A stretch of DNA of 64,000 nt. Source: Phaeosaccion multiseriatum. Lineage: Eukaryota > Ochrophyta, other classes. This document shows, in pieces, positions 34,767 through 44,504 of this stretch. The position numbers and the translations under genes are program-made. The notes below the pieces were generated by a model that saw only the letters and a list, made by a program, of their open reading frames with translations, had not been told where the DNA came from and did not search any database. Positions within the stretch are counted from its first letter, which is position 1; each line of letters begins with the position of its first letter. The stretch spans positions 1,178,001 through 1,242,000 of the forward strand of contig OZ218964.1 in assembly GCA_965112735.1 (NCBI GenBank), read 5' to 3'.

Positions 34767-37700
34767 ATGTCTCCAGCGGCGGCAATAGCCGGCGAGGTAT
34801 ATCAACCGAGCGCAGAGGTACGATTGAAAACGAGGTGGCTCCCTGACGAGAAGCCTACCTGCCCTCCTCCTCACACGCACCTGCATTACGTTTCCCCCCA
34901 ATGCTCTCCAGGCCCCCAAGGTGCCCCACGACTTTGTTGCTGGAGAGGAGGAGTCTCTCCGCCGAGAGCGTAGACTCGCGAGCAAGTGGTGCAAAGATGA
35001 GCTCGACGCGTGGTTCAAAGTCGCGCTATTGGAGGCCTACGACGACACGCTGCAGGAGATGGCGGCCTACTTTAGGCAAAGCTACGACCCCCGCCAAGCC
35101 GACGGGCTGAATGGGGCCCTTCCTTGGATATTTGCGAGCCATGGTGGCATCCCTACGGCGCTGCTACGCTCCTGTTTGCACGTCTCTGCCAGCGTCGAGG
35201 CGCGGATTGTCTGCGACTCGCTCGCACAGATGTGGTGAGCAACGCAGCAGGCCTTGGGCATGCCTCCGTTATGGTCATGCTTGAGCAGCCGCAGCCGTGC
35301 CTCCCCGCCTAATACCATGATACCATGTGTTCGACCCACTCGACCTTCCTGTGCCTGACACCCTCCATGGATTTCCCCCACCTCCCCGCCCCCCATATGC
35401 GCTACTGCTGCAGTGGGATTGAAGGCAGGGCCGCGTCTGTCATTGTCCTCGAGCCTCGCAAATGCAGCACCCTGGCTGCAGCGATCTCTTCTCTGATGGA
35501 GCAGGTATGATAAGGGAGGCCAGAGGGGAAGGAGGGAGGCAGGGAGGCAGGGAGGCAGGGAGGAGGGCAGCACGGCCCCTTTCTCACAGTCCATACCATG
35601 TCGTTGGGCCCGAGGGAGGGTGGGGGTTGGGAGGGAGGTTCCCAATAGGGAACCTTACATTCCATTCTTCTGGACATCCGATTAGAGCGGTCAAATTGAC
35701 TCAAAAGATCCGTTCTACCAATGCCCCTTGCCCCCCCCTATGGACTAGTGCTTGTCCATTGGCGGCTCTCGCCCCTGGCGGCCTCTGCCGGCAGATGCGC
35801 TGCAAGAATGGTACGCCTCCCTCCCCCCCCACAGACAGGGGCTCCTTGTTATCGTCGTGGAGCATGTGGAGGCGTTCAACAAGACGGTGCTGGAGGGGCT
35901 ACTCTCGGCGCTGGGAGAGTGCGCAGAGGCCACTGGCGAGGCCATGGAAGCGGCAGTTGGTGATACTGCAGCATTGGCGACAGCGGGAGCAGGAGGAGCA
36001 AGAGCAGGAGGAGAAGGAGCAGGAAGAGGAAGAGGAGGACAGTTGGAAGGGGTGGCAAAGAGCAAGCACCAGGACGCGCTCTTCAAGCTGGGCCTGGTGG
36101 TGCAGGTGACAGAGACAACAGGGCTGCCCGTTAGCTTACTCTCCAGGCAGGCTGTGTCTCGCCTACTGATCCAGGTGTGTTGAAGGAGGCGAAAGGGTAT
36201 GGAGACCGGGGAGGGGTCACGGAGGAATAGGGCCCAGTGAGGAGGAGGGTGTCAAGGGTGTCAAATGGATTGGTGCCCGCAACCCCCCTGCTGGCGTTTC
36301 TCACCCTCCAACTCCCGGCCTGTTTTGCTCTTCCCTTTATCCTCGACCAAAACCCCGCATCCACCGAACCACCCCCGCACCCCCGCCAGTCTTTCACGAG
36401 CCCGTCCAGTGCCATCTGCCTGGAAGAGGTGGTGGAGGTGCTCTTTGTGCAGGGCCACTTCCCTATTGAACTCGAGGCGAGGGTGGTGCGGTGGCTGCTG
36501 CGGGCCTTTGCGGAGAGTTACAATTCGCCCGTGCTGAGTCTTCTTCGCCATTTGCACTTCATCCTGGATGACCACTTTAGGCTGCCGTACAGCCACATGG
36601 CACTCATCCACTTCAAGAGCTACGAGGCCTTCCACGCACAGCACGAGCAGCTCAAGACCCCATATGCCTCCACAATATCCTCCTCCTCCTCCTCCTCCTC
36701 CTCCGTCCCCTCCCCCCACCCCCCACACACTCTCTCCACCTCTCCCCCCACCCCCTCTGCCTCCTCTCCCTCCTGCCCCCCATCTTCCTCCTCCTCCGTC
36801 GTTCCCCTCTCTTGTGCCCCCCCGACCGCCTCTCCTACCTCCTCCGCCACACCCTCCTCACTCGACCGGCACCTGTATCTCTACAACGTCTTTCTGGACC
36901 GTCGCCCACTGTGGCTGCTCCGACAGATATTGCCGTCGGTAAACCAAGGCTTTGAGAAGAGCTGCCGCATCAATGCAACTGCCATATCACCAACTGTCGC
37001 CGGTGAGGGTGGGAGGGGTGATAGCGGTGGCAATGGCGGCGAGAGCGAAGGCGGAAGCCCCCCCGCTGCCACCTCCTCGCCTCGACGACGACAGCGAGGG
37101 GGGGGCAAGCGAAAGCGAGGAGCAGGAGGAGCAGGAGGAGGAGCAAAACAAGGCTCTCTCCCCACCAGTCCTCCTTCCTTCCTTCCGGCGATGGTGGCGG
37201 GGAGGGTGTTGTACCCATTGACCAAGAAGTGGACCAACAACATGCTGCACCAGAGGGCCAGGCGGCGACTGGCCTTGGCGTGGTTCGCGGCAGTGTGGAG
37301 CAAAGTAGACAGCTCTCCAGCGGGGGTTGCGGCAGCTGGCGTGGCCGCTGCCAAGAGAAGGAATGTCTCTTCCTCCTTTGCCCTGCAGCAGCAGCTGCTG
37401 CACGAGCCCGAGGCTTCCGTGGTGGATCAAAGTCTCGGCCCCAAGGCCAGCCTGTGGAAAGAGTTTGCAGAGGGGGATGAGGCGTTTAACGAGAAGGTGG
37501 AGCTTGCCGTGCAAGAGGTATTCACACTGCCCACGGACGACATTCTCGATCTGTTGGAGCTGCTGTGCGACTTGGTCTTTGTAAGTAACGGACGCAACGG
37601 ACGCAGCAACAACAGTAGCAACAACAGCAACAACAGCAACAACAACAACAACAACAACAACAATGGCAGCAGCAGCAGCAGCAGCAGCAGCAGGACTAGT

Positions 37701-38849
37701 GGTAGTAGTAGTAAAAGGAGCAACTCAGGTGCTGATGCTGCTTTCAGGAGAGATGGCCAAGGCAGCGAAGAACAAGAAGAACAAGAACAAGGGAGAGACT
37801 TGCAGGAGGGGCTGGACTCATGCATCGGGCACGGCCTGGAGAGCTCCTTTCGAAGGGCCATCTACGAGGAGAGCTGGCGGCTCATGGGATGCTGTGGGGG
37901 GCGAGGGCGCAGGAGGGCAACGAAGGCCAAGAGGAAACACGACAGGAGGGAGGAGGAGGGGGAGGAGGAGGAGGAGGGAGAGGAAGAGGAGGAAGGTGTG
38001 ATTTCTCGGTCTACGCACGATCTGGAGCTTGACCTCCAGACGCTCGTCCTTCAGGTGGTGGTCCATCGAGCTCCACCGGTGGGAGCAGCAGCAGCACCAG
38101 CAGCAGCAGCACCAGCACCAGCAGTTGGTGATACAGCAGCAGGAGCAACAGCAGCAGTTGGTGATAGAGCAGCAGGAGGAGAGTGTGTGTCGCTGGCAGA
38201 AGCGGCGGCGGGGGGGGGGCTGCCTCGCCTTCCCATGCATGAACTCTTTGTGTACACGCGCAGCCCAGATCGATTGGAGCAGGCTTTCCGTCCGAATCAG
38301 AGGGCGAGTTTGAAGCGGCAACTCACAGAGGACAGCAAGAAGGTCTTTGGGGGAGCGGGTGATGATGCATCAGTGGTGTTCGGTCTTGTGTGGGCCCAGC
38401 AGGGCTGGGGTATGAATACCATGGAGTGCTTTCTGGGCTTCACGAGGGCTGTGAGCGAGGGAGAGAGGCAGCGGAGGCAATTGAGGCGTTTGCAGCGGCA
38501 GAAGCACAAGCAGGAGCTGAAGCTGCCGCAAACCAAGAGGCGGAAAGATGGCGGGGGTGGGCGGAAGAAGGCGAGGAGCGGCTCTAGTTCCTCCTCCGCT
38601 GCCGGCGCTGAAGCTGAAACCCAAACTCCAGCTCAAGCCGTTGCCACCGAGGAGGGTGAAGGGGGATGTGAAGGGGAGGATGAGGAGGTTGAAGAGAGTG
38701 ACGAGGAGAGGGATGGCGATGGGGGGGATGACATGGTGAACCCTCAGAGGTGGGCTCGCTTCCATCGCGCCACGGAATCCCTGTGCGCCAGAGGCTTTGT
38801 CAGGCTCAGTGGGAAGCACCTGACCCGCCAGGTGTTCGCATACATGTAG
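34767..38849 (+). CDS. ORC3: Origin recognition complex subunit 3
   Basis: Five exons: 34767-34817, 34912-35234, 35414-35504, 35749-36174 and 36390-38849, all GT-AG with agreeing phases, about 1,116 residues. ORC3 is part of the nuclear origin recognition complex that loads the MCM helicase. Family signatures are the early GGIPTALLRSCLH stretch (the degenerate AAA+ region), then the internal block with VVEVLFVQGHFPIELEARVV and YSHMALIHFKSYEAFH, then LPRLPMHELFVYTR, and the C-terminal winged-helix tail RWARFHRATESLCARGFVRL. Ser/Pro, Asn/Ser, Glu and Ala tracts make it longer than the roughly 700 residues usual for ORC3. A 225-bp Asn/Ser-rich stretch, 37581-37805, could be an unrecognised in-frame intron. 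Two copies of the interspersed motif code AVGDTAA and AVGDRAA. The call rests on several collinear matches. Confidence 0.85.
37581..37805 (+). other. Possible in-frame intron within ORC3 exon 5
   Basis: This segment starts with a consensus GTAAGT donor and ends with TTGCAG. It is 225 bp, both boundaries are in phase 0, and it is open. If read through it codes an Asn- and Ser-rich tract; if spliced, VF joins directly to EGLDSCIGHGLESSF, which is more family-like. Confidence 0.5.
38119..38175 (+). repeat. Two motif copies in ORC3
   Basis: CAGTTGGTGATACAG and CAGTTGGTGATAGAG, about 32 bp apart within a CAG-rich tract. In the ORC3 frame they read AVGDTAA and AVGDRAA. Another copy at 35953-35972 reads AVGDTAA, and a degenerate inverted one lies at 36980-36997. 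Confidence 0.8.
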
Positions 38850-39168
38850 GCAGAACGGACCCCGACCTTAAGCCAAAGCCGACCAAGGCAGATACGTAAG
38901 ATTTCGTCGCCGATTGGCTTCGTCACAGCCCCTCTCTACTCGCTCGCTCACTCACTGTCTGCTCCCTATACTTTGATCAGGGGGGTGACTTAACTTTAAT
39001 TTTATTTTATTCCTTTTTGTTTTCCTTACACTATTCTCAAATTATAAGTTTTACTAACATAAACGAGGACATCACCAAAGACACACACTTTGTGTGTGAG
39101 TGTGTGTGTGTGTGTGTGGCGCCCTTTCCCCCTGTGGTCAGTTCTCCCTCCTCAAACCTGCACAGTCC
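38850..39168. other. Convergent 3' region between ORC3 and the histidine kinase
   Basis: These 319 bp separate two stop codons and must hold both 3' ends. They include a T-rich stretch at 38993-39030 (TTTTATTTTATTCC) and a TG run at 39090-39118. No gene is seen. Confidence 0.55.
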
Positions 39169-42100
39169 TCAGCCTACCGCCGCCTTCTCCTCGCCTGGCC
39201 TTGTTGGTTTCGCTTCCGCCGTTCCCCGCGCCATGCTTTGCACGTAGGTGGCCTGCTTCCTCAACTTGCAGAACTCTCGCTCCTTGTCCAAGAGCCAGCT
39301 GCGCTCCGGTGGTGGTAACAGGTGCGCCATTTTCTCAACGATCGCCTCCCGTCGCACAGGTTTATTTGAGAAGTCGTTACCGCCTGCCTCCGTACACTCC
39401 CGGATGGCCTCGGTTGAGCAATCCGCCGTGATGAAGATGATGGGCGTGTACTTGCAAGGGCCGTCGCCAGCTCTCAGCTCTCGAGCGGCGTCGATGCCGT
39501 CCATCACCGGCATGACCTTGTCCAGCAGGATAATAGAGAAGCGCTGCTGGCTGCATGTCTCCACCGCTTGAAGGCCGGTGCCCGCACACTCCACGACCAG
39601 ACCCAGCGAGCCCAGCAGCTTACTCAGCACCATCCGATTGGTCTTGTTATCATCCACCACCAGCACGCTGGGAGGGCGAGGAGGTGAGTCATCACTGTCG
39701 GTCGCTGACGAAAGCCTTCCCCGGGTAGTGATTCCTTCTCCTTCCCTCGAACTCACGCTCTTCGCTGACCCGATCTTAGCCGTGCCCTGTGTGCTCGATG
39801 GGAGGATGGCGTCTCCTTCCACTCGAAGACCATGGTCTCTCGTGTACACTCGCCGGTAGTCTACCGTAGCAGCCTCATTCTCGTTTTGGTGCGCGTTGTC
39901 CGCTGGAACTGCTCCCCCTACACTGCTGGCTTCGGGCCCGGGCCCGGCGGATGCCGGCTCGCGAAGCTTGCCTACCACGCTGAAGGTGCAGCAAAACTCT
40001 GACCCTTCGCCCAACACCGACGTGCAGGCCATATCTCCCCCCATTGCCTGCGCCAGGGCCCCAGATATGGCCAGCCCGAGACCAGTGCCCTGCACATTGG
40101 TGGTGGTGGCGCTGTCGTGCACCTGCACAAAGGGTTTGAACAGGCCCTCGACCGCGTCGGGTGCCATCCCGATGCCGGAGTCACGCGCAGTGAGAAGAAT
40201 CATCACCTCCTCCTCCCCATCCTCCGCCTCCTCTTCCTCCTCTGACTCCTTGCTGCTGCTCATCCGGACGGCGTCCAGAAAGACGTCGATAGAACCGTGC
40301 TTTGTGAACTTTGTGGCGTTACTGAGGAGGTTGTTGAACAGTTGTCGAATCCTCACGTCGTCGCCCACCACGCGCTCCCGTGGCACCTCGCCCCCCACCG
40401 TGAGACTCATGCTGGAGAGCGAAGAGGTGCCACTTGTATGAAGGATGGTCCATGCACTTTCCACCATCTCCACCGCGAGCGTGTCGAGGCGGAACGACCT
40501 CTTGCCAATCTCAATCTTGCCCGCCTCGATTTTGCTCATGTCGAGAATGTTGTTGACCAAGCTGAGCAAGGTGGTAGAGCACGAGTGTATCACATCGAGG
40601 TACGGCAGCACCGAATCGGGAAGGTCGACGCCTTCGAGCAGTTGGGCCATTCCCACGATGCCGTTCATGGGCGTTCGAATCTCGTGCGTAATAGAGCGGA
40701 GGAAGCACGACTTGGCAGAGGAGGCCTCTCTTGCGGCCGCTGCTTCTTGCTTCCTGGCCGCCTGGAGCATGAAATTGCGACGCTCCCAATAGCAGAGTAG
40801 CCCCAGCAGCACACAGCCCCCCGCCAGCACGACGTAGTACTCCTGCGGAAGACCTCGCTTCTCGAGGTGGCGGGGCACAGAGGGCGTTTGCACGTAAAAG
40901 GACGTTTCCGGGTCGAGCGTCTGCTCAAAGCCGAAAATCGTCGTTTCCGACCCCACACCCGGGCCCGAGAATGGCACCCCATGGATGGTCGTCCTCGACT
41001 CACGGTCGCTCGCGAGAAAGCCAATGTCTACTTGAGTGCCAGGGTACGTGGCCTGGAACTTTTGCAACGAGGATTGCTCCAGAACGGGCTCCACCCTGAT
41101 GAAAACGGCGACGGCCCCCATGCTGGCATCGCCTCCCACCCCCCCGGACCCGGACCCATGTACTGCTGCTGCAGATGACGACGACGAGCTGCTGACAAGC
41201 GACGGACCTCCTTTGACGGGCAGCAGCAACGAGAAAATCATTTCTCCTGTATCGCGAGCAGCAAATGGTGTTGAGTATGTGCTTTCTCCTGTGACTATGA
41301 GGCGCTCAATTGCTGGTCTTCGGGTGCTGTCGGCGAAGGTATCAAAGCCCACGAATGCATCGTTGCGTGGCTCGGCGTACATGACTGGCCAGTACTCCCC
41401 CTCGCTAAGATTCGCCCGAGGCACAAATCCTGCACGAGACGCCTCCGTGACGTAAATGTCTTGCCCGTACAAAGCAGACGCAGCCGCCTCGAACTCAGGC
41501 CGAGCTTCCGCAGGCACTCTCGGCAAGTAGACGATAGACCTTCCTTCCGATGTGGCTGGGGCGGTCAAGGCAGAGAATTGGGCCGCAGTCAAATTGCCGC
41601 CAGCACTACTGCCAGTGGCACCCAACATGATCCACAGCGCCTTACTGATGATTTCCATCTCACTGTGTGAAGACTTGAGCTGGTTGAAGACTGTGGTCTG
41701 AAGAAAGGCAACATCGGCTCTATAGGTGCCCATCTCCTCGCTCTCCACAGACTTGGCATATGCCACGGCGAACAAATGGGTCGCCAGCAAGCCCACACAC
41801 AACACGGCGAACAAGCGAAGGTGCCTCAATGCACTCTTGGAGGTGAGCAGCTGCCGGAAGTCCTGGCGTGTCGTCCTCTTGTTGCCCTGCCCCCCCACTT
41901 CTTTCACGTCCACAAGGGAGAATACTGCCACTTTCTTCCCCTCGCCGGCAGCAGGACCGGCTACTACGTTTCCTTCACCATTGCTGGTGGCGGAGGGGTA
42001 CAAGAGGTGACGTCGCTGCTTTCCCTGCGCCCATCCAGGGCCCACTTCCGTGGGTGCCGCGTTGAGCTGTGGCGGTGAACAAATCCGACCTCTTCCGTCC

Positions 42101-42387
42101 CGTGAAGTGTCATGAAAGGGGCGCTGGGGGCGCCACCGCCACCATTGTGCGTGATGAGGAGCAGTGCCTCCTACTTCTATTGTCAGGTGCTCAGCTGCTG
42201 TCGCCTCTACTGTTGCCTCCGTCCCATCATGTTGTTGGACATGGAGGGGCAGCACAGTGGCACCACTTTCGTGGAGGGGAAGCGCTCTCTCTCCTGGTGT
42301 GCAGCCCCTTTCGTTCCACCTTCGTCGTCCACCGATGACTGACTTCCAAGCCATCTTCGTCGGTAGTTCAAAGCAGTCCTCTCCCAT
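39169..42387 (-). CDS. Hybrid sensor histidine kinase with CHASE-like sensor domain
   Basis: A single exon encodes 1,072 residues. After an N-terminal extension of about 190 residues, TM1 lies at about 190-211 and TM2 at about 513-533. The roughly 300 residues between them, probably outside the cell or in a lumen, look like a CHASE sensor (blocks AGFVPRANLSEGEYWPVMY and SLLLPVKGG). Then come a HisKA domain with phospho-acceptor His568 in SITHEIRTPMNG, and an HATPase domain with Asn690 in LLSNATKF, DSGIGM and GTGLGLAIS. The receiver has acidic residues in VLVVDDNKTN and phospho-acceptor Asp956 in LLDKVMPVMDG. It should autophosphorylate His and pass phosphate to its own Asp, then to an Hpt partner not seen here. 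CHASE-type kinases include plant cytokinin receptors; the ligand here is unknown. A Ser run lies within the sensor. The start could be a later Met. Confidence 0.88.
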   Translation of the reverse strand: MGEDCFELPTKMAWKSVIGGRRRWNERGCTPGERALPLHESGATVLPLHVQQHDGTEATVEATAAEHLTIEVGGTAPHHAQWWRWRPQRPFHDTSRDGRGRICSPPQLNAAPTEVGPGWAQGKQRRHLLYPSATSNGEGNVVAGPAAGEGKKVAVFSLVDVKEVGGQGNKRTTRQDFRQLLTSKSALRHLRLFAVLCVGLLATHLFAVAYAKSVESEEMGTYRADVAFLQTTVFNQLKSSHSEMEIISKALWIMLGATGSSAGGNLTAAQFSALTAPATSEGRSIVYLPRVPAEARPEFEAAASALYGQDIYVTEASRAGFVPRANLSEGEYWPVMYAEPRNDAFVGFDTFADSTRRPAIERLIVTGESTYSTPFAARDTGEMIFSLLLPVKGGPSLVSSSSSSSAAAVHGSGSGGVGGDASMGAVAVFIRVEPVLEQSSLQKFQATYPGTQVDIGFLASDRESRTTIHGVPFSGPGVGSETTIFGFEQTLDPETSFYVQTPSVPRHLEKRGLPQEYYVVLAGGCVLLGLLCYWERRNFMLQAARKQEAAAAREASSAKSCFLRSITHEIRTPMNGIVGMAQLLEGVDLPDSVLPYLDVIHSCSTTLLSLVNNILDMSKIEAGKIEIGKRSFRLDTLAVEMVESAWTILHTSGTSSLSSMSLTVGGEVPRERVVGDDVRIRQLFNNLLSNATKFTKHGSIDVFLDAVRMSSSKESEEEEEAEDGEEEVMILLTARDSGIGMAPDAVEGLFKPFVQVHDSATTTNVQGTGLGLAISGALAQAMGGDMACTSVLGEGSEFCCTFSVVGKLREPASAGPGPEASSVGGAVPADNAHQNENEAATVDYRRVYTRDHGLRVEGDAILPSSTQGTAKIGSAKSVSSREGEGITTRGRLSSATDSDDSPPRPPSVLVVDDNKTNRMVLSKLLGSLGLVVECAGTGLQAVETCSQQRFSIILLDKVMPVMDGIDAARELRAGDGPCKYTPIIFITADCSTEAIRECTEAGGNDFSNKPVRREAIVEKMAHLLPPPERSWLLDKEREFCKLRKQATYVQSMARGTAEAKPTRPGEEKAAVG

Positions 42388-42796
42388 GTGGCCTGGACGA
42401 AGGAGGAGGGTTGAGTTGCTGTGTTAGACACTACAACAACAAAAAACAGAATTCAATTACGTTACAAAAAGCGGGTGAAGAGCAACCGTTGTGTTCCGCC
42501 GTTGAGTTTTCCCCAGCGTCCCAGCCGTGACATGTCCACATCATTCGTCGATGTGGGGGACGTGATATATCCCTCCAGCAAGGGTTAGGTACGAAAAAGA
42601 GTGATGAGCGGCCAAGGCGGGGGCCAGCCACTACCGGCCTCACCCTTCTGCGTTACTAGAACACGGCATAGCTAGAGAGTGGTGCTTCTGGTGACCTGCC
42701 GTACATAGTGTAGCTCTGCTGCTGCTGCTGCTGAAGCTCCTCCTCCATCGCAAGGACCCAGAATTAGAATGAAAGGACCCAGAGGGGTAAGAGGGA
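42388..42796. promoter_or_regulatory. Upstream region of the histidine kinase
   Basis: The 5' flank of the minus-strand kinase gene lies here, between its ATG and the GACT array. It holds a short CTG run at 42717-42732. No open frame looks coding and no core promoter motif is clear. Confidence 0.4.
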
Positions 42797-43545
42797 GTGA
42801 GTGAGTGAGTGACTGGCTGACTGACTGAGTGACTGAGTGACTGACTGACTGACTGACTGACTGACTGACTGACTGACTGACTGACTGACTGACTGACTGA
42901 CTGACTGACTGACTGACTGACTGACTGACTGACTGACTGACTGACTGACTGACTGACTGACTGACTGACTGACTGACTGACTGACTGACTGACTGACTGA
43001 CTGACTGACTGACTGACTGACTGACTGACTGACTGACTGACTGACTGACTGACTGACTGACTGACTGACTGACTGACTGACTGACTGACTGACTGACTGA
43101 CTGACTGACTGACTGACTGACTGACTGACTGACTGACTGACTGACTGACTGACTGACTGACTGACTGACTGACTGACTGACTGACTGACTGACTGACTGA
43201 CTGACTGACTGACTGACTGACTGACTGACTGACTGACTGACTGACTGACTGACTGACTGACTGACTGACTGACTGACTGACTGACTGACTGACTGACTGA
43301 CTGACTGACTGACTGACTGACTGACTGACTGACTGACTGACCGACCGACTGACTGACTGACTGACTGACTGACTGACTGACTGACTGACTGACTGACTGA
43401 CGGACTGACGGACTGACTGACCGACTGACTGACTGACTGACTGACTGATTTACTGACTGACTGACTGACTGACTGACTGACTGACTGACTGACTGACGGA
43501 CTGACTGACCGACTGACTGACTGACTGATTGACTTCGACTGACGA
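42797..43545. repeat. Long GACT tetranucleotide microsatellite
   Basis: About 750 bp of GACT units, pure for roughly 500 bp (42838-43340), then with GACC, GACG and GATT variants toward the right. It begins within GAGT units at 42798-42830 and is followed by GGTGAGTG-type repeats to 43690. Pure length on this scale may be compressed or cut in an assembly. Confidence 0.95.
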
Positions 43546-44426
43546 GATCACTACCTCACCGACTGCCTGAGCGATGTCTTGCCGACTGACTGACTACTTG
43601 GTGTGTGTGTGGGGGGTGAGTGGGTGAGTGAGTGGATGAGTGAGTGCGTGGGTGGGTGGGTGTGAGTCTGTGGCTGTGTGGATTGTGGGGTGGGTGAGTG
43701 CGTGGGTGCATGTGTGTATGTGTGTGTGCGTGTGGGGGAAAATATGCTTTTTCTTTTACTTGCATGTGTAATTCCAAGTAAAATTAATTAATTAATTAAA
43801 ATGAAATTAGCTCGCCCCATTCACTTTGGGGCCGCACCGCATAACATGCGTACACACCGCGTCGCCTCTCCATTGGCTTTATTCTCAGCCGCCTCAGACC
43901 CCGTGCGCAGTGGCAAGGAAATTATTTAAAGTCGTATAGGCAGCGTCATTCAAGTCCGCTCATCGCCCACATCACCCCAACGGCACAGGGAGGGGGAAGC
44001 ATGTTGTGTGCCAATCAGAGGCACACAAAGCCACACACGCATCCCTTCCCTGCCTGTCGAAGGGCTTCGGGGCGCTACCGAGCTACGCCAATTTACACAA
44101 GCGTCGGTGGTTCGGATGTGCGTATGCATACGTATGCTTACGTACGTGATATGTTAACACGTGGAGGCACGGGAGGATGGCCGTATCTTGGTCTCCTTCC
44201 TTCCGCCCCCTCCATCCACGTTAACAACGCACACACACCCACACACACACCCACACACACACACCTGCAAGACTCGCAGGACCAATAAGCTAACAAAAAG
44301 GAGGGGGAATGGAAAGAAAGGGGCGTGAATGAGGTGTGTGTGGCTGTCGGCCTCTGGTTGCTGCTGAGCCATAGCTGCCGCTATGACTGGCCAGTAGCAT
44401 AACCCCAACCGAAACACATTGATATG

Positions 44427-44457
<31 letters not shown>

Positions 44458-44504
44458 CTCCCCCCCCGCTCGCCCCCCCTCCCTCTCAGCCCCTCGATCC
44501 TGCC
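43546..44504. other. 3' flank of the thioredoxin reductase gene
   Basis: No gene is recognised. On the minus strand this is the 3' UTR and downstream DNA of the thioredoxin reductase. It holds CA/TG microsatellites (44230-44270 and 44425-44455), a GTGG-rich tract (43600-43735) and ATTAATTAATTAAT at 43787-43800. Inverted repeats are a 9-bp perfect stem at 44004-44028, an AGTCATAGC/GCTATGGCT stem near 44367-44388, and GTTAAC-bearing arms at 44153-44165 and 44215-44225. A possible AATAAA signal lies at 43878-43883 on the minus strand. Confidence 0.5.

Noticed and set aside
42797-43545. CRISPR-like array
   Set aside because: The unit is a 4-bp microsatellite with no spacers, in a eukaryotic genome.
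44153-44225. SECIS element
   Set aside because: The dyad is strong but lacks the TGA...GA quartet, so I list it only as a structured element.
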